Assembly (NCBI GenBank): GCA_024278215.1
Contig: JAJRTR010000085.1
Location: 1-21,305 of the forward strand
Length of the DNA stretch: 21,305 bases
Direction: 5' to 3'
Source of the DNA: a bacterium
Lineage (GTDB): Bacteria; UBP15; UBA6099; JAJRTR01
The notes under the pieces were generated by a model. That model worked only from the letters and a program-made list of their open reading frames with translations, searched no databases and was not told the DNA's origin. Every line of letters starts with the position of its first letter. Positions within the stretch are counted from its first letter, which is position 1. Positions 14,320-21,305 of this stretch are shown here, in pieces. The position numbers and the translations under genes were made by a program.

Positions 14320-15555
14320 ATGATTATCGGAGAATACGACCCCGGCATTGAATCGAAGCAGACGGCGATAAGCAACGCTGAAAAGGGATTGTGGGACGCG
14401 GCGGTAATCGGCGCGGGACCGGCGGGTGGCATAGCCGCGCTGCACCTTGCGGCAAAAGGACACTCGGTGCTGCTGCTCGACAGGAAGCGGTTTCCACGCG
14501 AAAAAGTGTGTGGCGACGGGCTGATAGCAGACTCTCTCGGCGCACTCGAACGCGCAGGCCTGAAACAGGCTGTGACGGAAAGAGGCTATTCCACGACAAA
14601 AGGCTCAGTGTACAGTCCGTCACGGATAGAGATGACTGTTCCGGGCGAATATATTACGTTAAGGCGAATCGTGCTCGATACGATAATTACCAACGTAGCG
14701 GTGGATAAGGGAGCGGTCTTTGTGCGAGGCGATGTCGGAGAATTCGAGACGGAGCCGGACGGGTCGGTTACGATCACATTAAGAAACGAAGCGAAAAAGA
14801 TAAGAGCGCGAACCGCGCTTGTGGCCACCGGATGCAGCTTGAATCTGATTAAAAAACACGGCATGGTGCGCCGCCGCCGGCCCAGCGCGGTCGCGATCAG
14901 GCGTTATGTCAGGTCGCTCGAAGAAATAGATACGATGATTGTTTCTTTCGACAGGTCGATTGTTCCCGGCTACTGCTGGGTATTCCCGATGAAAGACAAC
15001 TGGTACAATGTCGGCTGCGGTGTTGCTTTCAGGAACTCGCCCCGCGACAAGGTCGATCTCAAGCATTTGTACAGGACTTTCGCGCATGAATTCCCGCCGA
15101 TGAAAGAAATTATGGCCTCGCTCGAGGAGCAGACACCCCTGCGAGGCGCGCCGCTGCGAACGGGACTTCAGGGCGCAGAGCCTGTCGGCCCTGGAAACGT
15201 GCTCGCTATCGGCGAAACCGTCGGTACGACATTCCCTTTCACAGGCGAGGGGATAGGCAAGGCAATGGAGACCGCCGAGATCGCGGCCGGCACTGTCCAC
15301 AAAGCGCTGGAATCCGGTGATTTCAGCGCTTACAAGAACTTCGCGCGCCTTCTTAATGACAGGCTTTCCGACAAATACATAGGTTATAAGATTGCCGAAA
15401 ACTGGCTTGCGATGCCGTGGCTGAATGATTTTGTCACAAAACGCGTTAATGCCAGTAGATACCTGCACGACGCCATCATCGGGGTCATTACGGAGACTGT
15501 CGATCCGAGAACGGTATTTTCCCTTAAAGGGATACTTGCATCATTCTTCAAATAA
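14320..15555 (+). CDS. Geranylgeranyl-reductase-family FAD-dependent oxidoreductase
   Basis: A 411-residue flavoprotein. The FAD-binding Rossmann motif GAGPAG is at 31-36, followed by the acidic strand end LLLDRK (Asp54). KVCGDG (62-67) is the family motif near the flavin. A second FAD motif, GNVLAIGE then GTTFPFTGEGIGKAME, lies in the C-terminal half; it has Glu where many relatives have Asp. Family members reduce isoprenoid double bonds in lipids or quinone and chlorophyll side chains, or oxidise other substrates; the substrate here is unknown. The ATG at 14320 is chosen because GGGAG lies 6 nt upstream. An upstream TTG/GTG-type extension to 14197 would add 41 residues unlike the family. 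It is followed after about 500 bp by the radical SAM gene in the same direction. Confidence 0.85.
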   Translation: MIIGEYDPGIESKQTAISNAEKGLWDAAVIGAGPAGGIAALHLAAKGHSVLLLDRKRFPREKVCGDGLIADSLGALERAGLKQAVTERGYSTTKGSVYSPSRIEMTVPGEYITLRRIVLDTIITNVAVDKGAVFVRGDVGEFETEPDGSVTITLRNEAKKIRARTALVATGCSLNLIKKHGMVRRRRPSAVAIRRYVRSLEEIDTMIVSFDRSIVPGYCWVFPMKDNWYNVGCGVAFRNSPRDKVDLKHLYRTFAHEFPPMKEIMASLEEQTPLRGAPLRTGLQGAEPVGPGNVLAIGETVGTTFPFTGEGIGKAMETAEIAAGTVHKALESGDFSAYKNFARLLNDRLSDKYIGYKIAENWLAMPWLNDFVTKRVNASRYLHDAIIGVITETVDPRTVFSLKGILASFFK

Positions 15556-15695
15556 TAATAATAGCAGGCATAATATAGAATTGAGTATATTGCAGATGAG
15601 GTGTCGTGTTCCCCATTGAGGAACAGAAGGCTCTTCCGCAATCCGCATTATCCGGCAATCGGCTTCCTTAGGGTTTCCGCTTCTACTTTTTATTG

Positions 15696-15872
15696 AGCCA
15701 GTTGCAAAATTATGTTCGTAGCGAGATCGAACGAAATTTTTCAGAAGCAAGGCGAAGGTGCAAAATCCCCGCAGGCGTACTCTCCGAGTACGTTGAGGAT
15801 AATTTTGTGCCGACAACGCAGCTATGGACAATTGCAGTCGATCGCAGCCTAATCATAATTTTACAATTGGCT
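15696..15872. mobile_element. 177-bp foldback MITE-like element with 6-bp target duplication
   Basis: The ends are inverted copies: AGCCAGTTGCAAAATTATG on the left and, on the minus strand from 15872, AGCCAATTGTAAAATTATG. TTATTG flanks both sides (15690-15695 and 15873-15878), a 6-bp target duplication. The two halves align imperfectly along their whole length. The apical hairpin CGTACTC-TCC-GAGTACG (15776-15792) is centred on 15784, the exact midpoint. There is no coding capacity. A 60-bp relative is at 4922-4981 and a lone end at 1696-1711. Confidence 0.88.
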
Positions 15873-15895
15873 TTATTGTGTTAATCTATTATAAT
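15867..15895 (+). promoter_or_regulatory. Candidate promoter at the right end of the foldback element
   Basis: TTGGCT (15867-15872), the last six bases of the element, matches TTGACA at four of six positions. It lies 17 bp before a perfect TATAAT (15890-15895), which is inside the palindrome CTATTATAATAG (15886-15897). It points to the radical SAM gene at 16062, leaving a leader of about 160 nt. Confidence 0.45.
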
Positions 15896-16061
15896 AGGTA
15901 ATATATGCTGGTTGATAAAATAATGTTGTGTTGGTATTGCAGATTTGGGCAGTCTGACATAAACTGTCAATAAGCAACAAATATCGGTACCCCTGAATCT
16001 CCGGGCTGTTTGATTTTATTTAAGCGTGCACGGGACACGGGCAGATGCTGTCGGAGGAAAT

Positions 16062-18011
16062 ATGTCTTTATTATTAACATCGGTTTTCAGGCCGTTCGGC
16101 GTAGACGACGAATACGGCAGAAAAGAGAACAAGCTCGAACTGTTTCACAATCAGGTTACACGAGAACAGGAAATATTTTCCATAAGGTACAATCATAAAA
16201 GTTTCGGACTGTACTTCATCGCGGAGAATATCAAGATGCCGACGGTAATACTTGATTTCCCGTCGCTGAAACAGTTTCGCAAAGAGTTGCGTAAAGGATA
16301 TGACTACGTGGGCATATCCTTCATTACGCCAAATTTTATCAAAGCAAAAAAGATGGCCGAGATAGCCAGAGAAGTGTCGCCCACGACGAAGATAATACTT
16401 GGCGGCCACGGCACCCGTATACCGGACATCGAGGAATTGATCGACGCCGACTACTACTTTCGCGGTGAAGGAATCCACCAGTTGAGAAAACTTTTCGGCG
16501 AAGATGTGGATGCGCCGATTTCGCACCCTGTGATAAACGCCGCGGACCATAAGCGCGTGCTTGGGCTGCCTATTCCGCAGAATTCGGGTTTGCTCATTCC
16601 TGGTGTCGGATGTCCCAATGCCTGCCGTTTCTGCTGCACATCGGATTTCTATGATCACACATATTATCCTTTCATGAAGACCGGGCAGGAACTATTCGAC
16701 ACGATGTGCCGCATCTCGGACGAACTCGGGACAGAGGAATTCTTTGTCATGGATGAAAACTTCCTGCTGCACAAGGACCGGGCGATGGAACTGCTCGACC
16801 TGATGGAAGAGCACGACAGGCCGTTCACCTTCAGCCTGTTCTCGTCAGCGGAAGCTATCACGGCATTCGGTATTGATAATATGGTGAGGCTCGGCGTCGG
16901 CTATATCTGGGTCGGTGTGGAGTCCAAAAAGATGCTCTTTGAAAAGACGAAGGGGATAGATGTTCCCAAACTTATCTCCGACCTGCGCGCAAACGGCATT
17001 CTGGTACTCGCGTCGAACATTCTTTTCCTCGAACATCACGACAAAGAAACGATATGGGAGGACATCGACTTCGCCATCAGCCTGAAACCGGACTTCACGC
17101 AATTCATGCAGCTCGGCCCGCTGCCTCAGACAAAGCTTTATAAAGATTATAAGGCAAATGGAATCCTGCGCGAAGACATTCCCTACGAAGAATGGCACGG
17201 TCAGCACCGGATATGGTTCGACCATCCGAATTTCACGCAAGAAGAAACGCAGGTAATTATCAAAGAAGCATTCCAGAAGGAATACAATGTGCTGGGCCCT
17301 TCGGTCGTTCGCTGGGCGGATACTATGATAAACGGATTCGAAGCGCTGGACGGAAAAACAGAAGATGAGTTCATGCTCAAGAGATTGGAGCAGAAGAGGA
17401 AAAGATGTGAAGCGGCATATTACATACTTGCGGCATTGAAATGGCTTGCTCCGACAAAGCACATGAAAGAACTCACCATGGACGTAATTCAGCGGTACAA
17501 ATCGCATTTCGGATCGCGCGCTGTAACAAACTGGATCGCGTCGTCTTTCGTTTTTACTGCCGCAAGCATCGCCCGCTTCAAGCTCAAACTCGGCTACGAA
17601 GCGCACAATCCGAAAGCCTACAAAACCCGGTTCAGACTCGAACCCGCAGTATATAAAGAAATGAAAGGCCGCATTGAAGCTCTACTCAGGAACAGGAAAA
17701 CATGGGCGTTTCTTGAAAACCAGGGCGGCACTTATGAGCTTTCTCTGCATTTCAGCGGCACGTTGAAGAAAAAGACTGCAAGAAAACTCATCAAACGCCT
17801 GAAAGACAGACCGCAGTTCTCGCTTCGAGCCGTCAAGATCAATATTACACCTCTGGCCGATGTCAATAATGAGACATTCGAGAAATTCCTGGAAAAGCTG
17901 TCCTCACAGTGCCAGGACATTCGTATATATTGCTCGGAAACGCAGAAACGCCAGATAGAAAAACTCGACAGGTTTGTCAACAAGCGTCTCTGCAAAGTGT
18001 CGACGATCTGA
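16062..18011 (+). CDS. B12-binding-type radical SAM protein with C-terminal STAS-like region
   Basis: A 649-residue protein. Residues about 55-150 form a cobalamin-binding-type Rossmann domain (YVGISFITPNFIKAKKMAE, then IILGGHGTRIPD). The DxHxxG cobalamin motif is not seen. The radical SAM core follows: CPNACRFC with Cys184, 188 and 191 holds the [4Fe-4S] cluster, and MDENF plus WVGVESK are typical of the Elp3/MiaB-like fold. Residues about 400-520 are helical and basic. Residues about 550-640 resemble a STAS domain in strand/helix order (YELSLHFSGTL, then KINITPLADVNNETFEKFL, then IRIYC). That last point is inference. The substrate is unknown. Start ATG 16062 has GGAGG 4 nt upstream; a GTG 36 nt earlier lacks such a site. 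It is followed by a strong terminator. Confidence 0.85.
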   Translation: MSLLLTSVFRPFGVDDEYGRKENKLELFHNQVTREQEIFSIRYNHKSFGLYFIAENIKMPTVILDFPSLKQFRKELRKGYDYVGISFITPNFIKAKKMAEIAREVSPTTKIILGGHGTRIPDIEELIDADYYFRGEGIHQLRKLFGEDVDAPISHPVINAADHKRVLGLPIPQNSGLLIPGVGCPNACRFCCTSDFYDHTYYPFMKTGQELFDTMCRISDELGTEEFFVMDENFLLHKDRAMELLDLMEEHDRPFTFSLFSSAEAITAFGIDNMVRLGVGYIWVGVESKKMLFEKTKGIDVPKLISDLRANGILVLASNILFLEHHDKETIWEDIDFAISLKPDFTQFMQLGPLPQTKLYKDYKANGILREDIPYEEWHGQHRIWFDHPNFTQEETQVIIKEAFQKEYNVLGPSVVRWADTMINGFEALDGKTEDEFMLKRLEQKRKRCEAAYYILAALKWLAPTKHMKELTMDVIQRYKSHFGSRAVTNWIASSFVFTAASIARFKLKLGYEAHNPKAYKTRFRLEPAVYKEMKGRIEALLRNRKTWAFLENQGGTYELSLHFSGTLKKKTARKLIKRLKDRPQFSLRAVKINITPLADVNNETFEKFLEKLSSQCQDIRIYCSETQKRQIEKLDRFVNKRLCKVSTI

Positions 18012-18055
18012 GTTTTACCGATGATATTCTAAATGTGAATAGTTTGCGGTTAATG

Positions 18056-18084
18056 AAGCGTCCGTAGCAATCCGGGCGCTTTTT
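18056..18084 (+). terminator. Rho-independent terminator of the radical SAM gene
   Basis: AAGCGTCCG (18056-18064) pairs with CGGGCGCTT (18073-18081) over nine pairs with one G-T wobble, around TAGCAATC. It ends in a run of five T. It lies 45 bp after the stop and before the convergent MBL gene. Confidence 0.85.
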
Positions 18085-18093
18085 GCTGATTCA

Positions 18094-18942
18094 TCACAAA
18101 ATGATCTCTTCACTTGGTGTGCGCTGGGCTGTTAAGTGAAGGCTGGTGCCGGATGCGTCGAGAGTGTCGAGAGTGTGCTGCGCAGTGTCGAGGGCGAGCC
18201 GGGGCGCGTTGCAATCCTCACTGAGGTGGGCGAGAAAGACGTGTTTGAGGAGACCTTGTCCGTGTGAAACGCAGTGGGCTATAGCTTCGGCGGCCTGATC
18301 GTTGGACAGGTGGCCGCGAGAGCCAAGCACCCATTTTACAAGGAACGGCGGGCGGCGGGAATTCTTTTCCATGGCCACATCGTGATTGCTCTCGATGACA
18401 AGCGCTTCCACATCCGCTATTGATTTCAGCACTTCCGGAGTCGCTTCGCCTAGGTCGGTAGTGTGTGCCACGCAGGTGTCGCTGCCGCCGTTGCTGTAAG
18501 TTATTCTGAATCCGACAGGTCTGCCCACGATATCCCTGTTCCAGCCGCCGGAGCCGTGGTTTACATTGAAAGCCCTGATTTTAAGATTCTCCCGCAATTC
18601 GACGGTGCCGCTGTCGAAGTATCGGATGAGGCCGACGCGCTCGAGTTCCTTAAATCTTGCGTCGCGCCGCATCAAGTCGTCGCGCGAGCCCGAGTGTATC
18701 ATGATCGGTATGTCATATCTGCGGCTGAGGCCCAGCGTGTTTTTGTCGACATGGTCGCCATGTATATGCGTGGCGAAAATTCCGTTTATTTCATTTATGC
18801 TTGTGCCGAGATTTTCAAGCTGATGCTTTATGTATTTTTGAGGAAGCCGCGCCGCGTCTATCAACAGCCGGTAGTCTTCAGTTTCATAAAGCGTGCAATT
18901 CCCACCGCTGCCGCTTCCGAGCACACATATTCTGATTGCCAT
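18094..18942 (-). CDS. WalJ/YycJ-like MBL-fold metallo-hydrolase
   Basis: A 282-residue MBL-fold protein of the YycJ/WalJ group (COG1235). It opens with the characteristic VLGSGSGGNCTLYE, followed by LLIDA. THIHGDH at 58-64 supplies the first metal ligands, and HTTDLGE and SNHD further acidic and histidine ligands; LSNDQAAE and FLAHLSEDCN are conserved late motifs. Family members are predicted or shown to act as nucleases (5'-3' exonuclease in mismatch-repair-linked roles has been proposed for YycJ); the substrate here is inferred. It has no signal peptide. AGAGAAG lies just upstream of the ATG. It is a second, different MBL hydrolase from the one at 3908 and stands alone, convergent with the radical SAM gene. 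Confidence 0.85.
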   Translation of the reverse strand: MAIRICVLGSGSGGNCTLYETEDYRLLIDAARLPQKYIKHQLENLGTSINEINGIFATHIHGDHVDKNTLGLSRRYDIPIMIHSGSRDDLMRRDARFKELERVGLIRYFDSGTVELRENLKIRAFNVNHGSGGWNRDIVGRPVGFRITYSNGGSDTCVAHTTDLGEATPEVLKSIADVEALVIESNHDVAMEKNSRRPPFLVKWVLGSRGHLSNDQAAEAIAHCVSHGQGLLKHVFLAHLSEDCNAPRLALDTAQHTLDTLDASGTSLHLTAQRTPSEEIIL

Positions 18943-18979
18943 AAATCTTCTCTTTCGCTACTTTGCAAAGTCATCTTAT

Positions 18980-18987
18980 ATTATAAT
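18980..18987. promoter_or_regulatory. Overlapping divergent -10 boxes
   Basis: ATTATAAT contains TATAAT on the plus strand (18982-18987) and TATAAT on the minus strand (18985 to 18980). They lie between the divergent WalJ-like and small membrane protein genes. No strong -35 boxes are seen at the right spacing on either side. Confidence 0.4.
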
Positions 18988-19076
18988 AAAACAGGTAAAG
19001 AATACAGAGCCTCTTGCCTTTTTATAACATTGTTTCATGTAAGATTACGTATTTCCTGGTTTGCGCAGCAGCAAGA

Positions 19077-19367
19077 ATGAAAAAAAACGCATCGAAAACA
19101 TTAATTGGAAGTGAATCAGAGACTGCTCCGCAAGTAGTGCCGGGCGGTACTCACAGGTCCCTGATCTATCTTATTTGTTTCGCCTTTCCGCCGCTCGGTA
19201 TTGCCGCGGGATTATTCTTTATAAGATCGCTGAACACTGAAGACAGAAAATTCGGGACACTCTGCCTGATCGGCTCTCTTTTCATTCTTCCCCTGTTCTG
19301 TGTCGGAGTCGTCGACAGGCTCGGCTATATGAAGGACTTAGAATCCATGCTCAGTTCGTTGTGGTGA
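19077..19367 (+). CDS. Small two-helix membrane protein, function unknown
   Basis: A 96-residue protein. A polar N-terminus of about 28 residues is followed by two hydrophobic helices (about 29-49 and 60-80) joined by a short charged loop (LNTEDRKFG), giving both ends on the same side of the membrane. I do not recognise the family. The ATG at 19077 is preferred over a TTG at 19014, whose 21 extra residues look like read-through of non-coding sequence; the ribosome-binding site is weak in either case. The GH2 gene starts 69 bp later in the same direction, so they could be co-transcribed. Confidence 0.6.
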   Translation: MKKNASKTLIGSESETAPQVVPGGTHRSLIYLICFAFPPLGIAAGLFFIRSLNTEDRKFGTLCLIGSLFILPLFCVGVVDRLGYMKDLESMLSSLW

Positions 19368-19436
19368 TAAGTGTTTGCAACCGTTATCGCCGCACATGAA
19401 TATAATGAATTATCAGCATATGAAAGAGGTTTGCTA

Positions 19437-21221
19437 ATGGCGCACTGGATCAGGGAGTTCTCGGAATACCCGCGCCCCGACAGGATCAGAGAACAAACAC
19501 TTGTCCTGGACGGTGAGTGGGACTTCAGCAGCGAGCCCGTCGACCTCGGTCCGTTCGCAAGAAGCATCAATCATGTGCGCTGGGACCGGAAGATAAATGT
19601 TCCTTTCTGTGTCGAATCGGAGCTTTCGGGTGTAGCGGCGACAAGCGCGCCGGGCGTGATGTGGTACCGGCACCGGTTCGAACTCGATAAAGAATTTGTC
19701 GACGGGCGAAGTGTCCTGTTGAATATAGGCGCTGTTGATTACGAGGCGGGCGTATGGCTTAACGGTACTTTTGTCGGAACCCACAGAGGCGGCTACACGC
19801 CACTGCGCGCAGATGTAACGGAGGCTGCGCGTGCCGGCGACAACGAACTTATTGTCCGTGTCACCGACACGCTCGACCTGCGTGTGCCGCGTGGCAAACA
19901 GTCTTTCTTTTCCAAACCCTTCAGCATATTTTATACAACCGTCAGTGGTATATGGCAGAGTGTTTATCTCGAGAGCGCGGGCCGGGCGTACCTGCGAAAC
20001 ATAAAAATAGACACCGATCCGGGTACCGGACTCGCACACATAGCGGCAGACGCGACCGGCGACGCGGGCGGGTATACTTTGCGCGTCGGCATACTTGACG
20101 ACGACGGTGCCAGGATTGCAAGCGTAAGCGATAGATTTGAAATATTGGAATCTACTCCCTCGCCGGTTTCCACGGAGCTCAAACTGGAATCGCCGTGTTT
20201 GTGGAGCCACACTGCCCCCGCGCTCTACAGGGTCGTGCTGGAAGTCCTGAGTGCCGACGGCGAAGCACTCGACACTGTGAAAACTTATATCGGTTTCAGG
20301 TCGATTGCAGTCGAAGACGGCAAGATATTGCTCAACGGCGAACGGCTATATCTGAAGATGCTGCTCAACCAGGGCTATTTCCCCGGCGGCCACTACACAC
20401 CTGAAAGCTGGGACTGGTTCCGGCGTGATGTCGAGCAGGCGCTCGATATGGGATTCAACGGGGTGCGATTGCACCAGAAGGTAGAAAACCCGAAGTTTCT
20501 TTTCTGGTGCGATGCGCTGGGGCTGCTTGTGTGGGAGGAAATGCCGTCGGCGTTCCTGTGGTCGCGCAGGATGCGGCACGCGATTCGGCAGCAGTGGACC
20601 GATGTCATTCGCCGCGACAGAGCCCATCCTTCCATCATAACATGGGTGCCGTTCAACGAAAGCTGGGGAGTCAATAACCTTGTTGTTTCCAGCCGTGTGC
20701 GCGATTTCATTGTCGAGATAAAACGGATGACGCATGAACTCGACCCGACCCGTCCGGTTGTGGACAACAGCGGTTTCGAACATGTGCAGACAGATATAAT
20801 GGACCTGCACCATTATCTCGGATCGGTGGACAGGTGCAGGGAGTATTATGAACGATTGCGGTCGTCTGAGAACATGGCGTTCGAGGCGAAAAATATTATC
20901 GGCCGCCTCGACCCGGCCCGCACACCCGTGTCTCCGCTCGCCCCCGGCGCGAAATACAACGGAGAGCCGATAGTGATAAGCGAGTACGGCGGTTTCGGCT
21001 TCTATAAAACCGACGAGCGACCGCTGCTGGATAATTTCAGGGACTACACGATTGCAATCGCCGAGGACGACCTCTTTCACGGCTACTGCTATACGCAGCA
21101 GTATGACACGGAACAGGAAGCGAACGGGCTTCTCACATTCAGCCGTGACGCGAAGCTGCCGCTTGAGGATATAAAAGCCGTCAACGACAGGGTGGACGAA
21201 ATTGTCGAATCACGAAAATGA
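19437..21221 (+). CDS. Glycoside hydrolase family 2 enzyme
   Basis: A 594-residue GH2 enzyme with all three core domains. The N-terminal sugar-binding jelly roll is at about 20-190 (LDGEWDF, WYRHRFEL, VWLNGTFVG, then SGIWQSVYLE). An immunoglobulin-like domain is at about 195-300, and the TIM barrel runs from about 300 (LNGERLYLK) to the end. The acid/base is Glu408 in FNESWG and the nucleophile is Glu516 in ISEYGG. Relatives are beta-galactosidases, beta-glucuronidases and beta-mannosidases; the substrate cannot be fixed from sequence. It lacks the C-terminal domains of large LacZ proteins. No signal peptide is seen, so it should act in the cytoplasm on imported oligosaccharides. ATG 19437 has AGAGG 8 nt upstream; a GTG start at 19371 would add 22 residues outside the family. 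Confidence 0.92.
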   Translation: MAHWIREFSEYPRPDRIREQTLVLDGEWDFSSEPVDLGPFARSINHVRWDRKINVPFCVESELSGVAATSAPGVMWYRHRFELDKEFVDGRSVLLNIGAVDYEAGVWLNGTFVGTHRGGYTPLRADVTEAARAGDNELIVRVTDTLDLRVPRGKQSFFSKPFSIFYTTVSGIWQSVYLESAGRAYLRNIKIDTDPGTGLAHIAADATGDAGGYTLRVGILDDDGARIASVSDRFEILESTPSPVSTELKLESPCLWSHTAPALYRVVLEVLSADGEALDTVKTYIGFRSIAVEDGKILLNGERLYLKMLLNQGYFPGGHYTPESWDWFRRDVEQALDMGFNGVRLHQKVENPKFLFWCDALGLLVWEEMPSAFLWSRRMRHAIRQQWTDVIRRDRAHPSIITWVPFNESWGVNNLVVSSRVRDFIVEIKRMTHELDPTRPVVDNSGFEHVQTDIMDLHHYLGSVDRCREYYERLRSSENMAFEAKNIIGRLDPARTPVSPLAPGAKYNGEPIVISEYGGFGFYKTDERPLLDNFRDYTIAIAEDDLFHGYCYTQQYDTEQEANGLLTFSRDAKLPLEDIKAVNDRVDEIVESRK

Positions 21222-21225
21222 AAAT

Positions 21226-21305
21226 ATGTTGCCTGCCCGCGACGCCCCCGGTCTGAGCAGTGAGAACAGCGACGAAGAAATACCTTATGACGCTACCGAC
21301 GGGAC
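21226..21305 (+). CDS. Possible start of another gene, cut by right edge
   Basis: An ATG 5 nt after the GH2 stop opens a frame that runs to the edge without a stop (26 codons, beginning MLPARDAPGLSSENSDEE). A TTG at 21202 in the same frame is an alternative start overlapping GH2. No clear ribosome-binding site is seen, and too little is visible to assign a family. The codon mix is similar to neighbouring genes. Confidence 0.35.
   Translation, partial: MLPARDAPGLSSENSDEEIPYDATDG

Larger units (their letters stand above)
15556..16061. other. Intergenic region containing a foldback mobile element
   Basis: About 500 bp without a credible gene. It holds a short hairpin, TGTTCC (15607-15612) with GGAACA (15620-15625), the 177-bp foldback element at 15696-15872, and a promoter-like region at 15867-15895. 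Confidence 0.6.

Noticed and set aside
14779-15468. 229-codon minus-strand frame
   Set aside because: Antisense to the FAD-dependent oxidoreductase; no domain or start signal.
15693-15884. 63-codon plus-strand frame across the foldback element
   Set aside because: It is the chance translation of the symmetric element; the start has no ribosome-binding site and the sequence is explained by the inverted repeat.
1-21305. CRISPR array, rRNA genes, prophage or integron
   Set aside because: No regularly spaced direct repeats, rRNA sequences, phage structural genes, integrase or att sites were seen.

Overview
The window is a chromosomal segment of a bacterium with a Gram-negative type envelope: it encodes a PorV/UPF0164-like outer-membrane barrel, a lipobox lipoprotein and a periplasm-facing multihaem cytochrome. 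The membrane redox operon, radical SAM enzyme and absence of oxygen-linked genes fit an anaerobic or facultative lifestyle. I cannot name a phylum; the mixture resembles genomes of uncultivated candidate phyla, but that is only an impression. Genes are moderately GC-rich and the intergenic stretches are clearly AT-richer, which makes their hairpins and inverted-repeat elements easy to see.

Layout. 1-1276 (-): a GTG-started secreted protein with DxDxDG-type acidic repeats, running off the left edge. 1277-2032: a long intergenic region rich in hairpins. 2033-3088 (+): PorV-like outer-membrane protein. 3398-9050 (-): DUF192 lipoprotein, MBL-fold hydrolase, HDOD protein, hslU, hslV, tRNA-Gln(TTG) and a MobA-like nucleotidyltransferase. 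9543-12956 (+): a three-gene membrane redox operon made of a NarI-like cytochrome b, a four-cluster ferredoxin with a C-terminal anchor, and an NrfD/HybB-like quinone-interacting protein fused to a six-haem cytochrome c domain. 13029-13992 (+): single-domain response regulator and queH. 14320-18011 (+): geranylgeranyl-reductase-family flavoprotein and a B12-binding-type radical SAM protein. 18094-18942 (-): WalJ/YycJ-like MBL hydrolase. 19077-21221 (+): small membrane protein and a GH2 glycosidase, then the possible start of another gene at the right edge.

The most notable features are these. (i) The redox operon looks like a reduced Hmc/Dsr-type transmembrane electron conduit with its periplasmic cytochrome fused onto the NrfD subunit and with no CCG-domain (HdrD/DsrK/HmcF-like) subunit. 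(ii) There are two unrelated MITE-like elements, each with terminal inverted repeats and flanking 6-bp direct repeats: 14002-14142 and 15696-15872. The second is a foldback whose apical hairpin lies at its exact midpoint. (iii) A short relative of that second element lies at 4922-4981 and a lone end at 1696-1711, so the family is dispersed in this genome. The right end of the 15696-15872 copy may supply the -35 box of a promoter for the radical SAM gene.

How the genes work together: hslV-hslU-HDOD form a compact transcription unit (ATP-dependent protease plus a signalling-type HDOD protein). The redox operon would pass electrons between the quinone pool, iron-sulphur clusters and periplasmic haems. 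The response regulator and queH are translationally close. The remaining genes appear to be single or loosely linked units separated by hairpins and small repeats.
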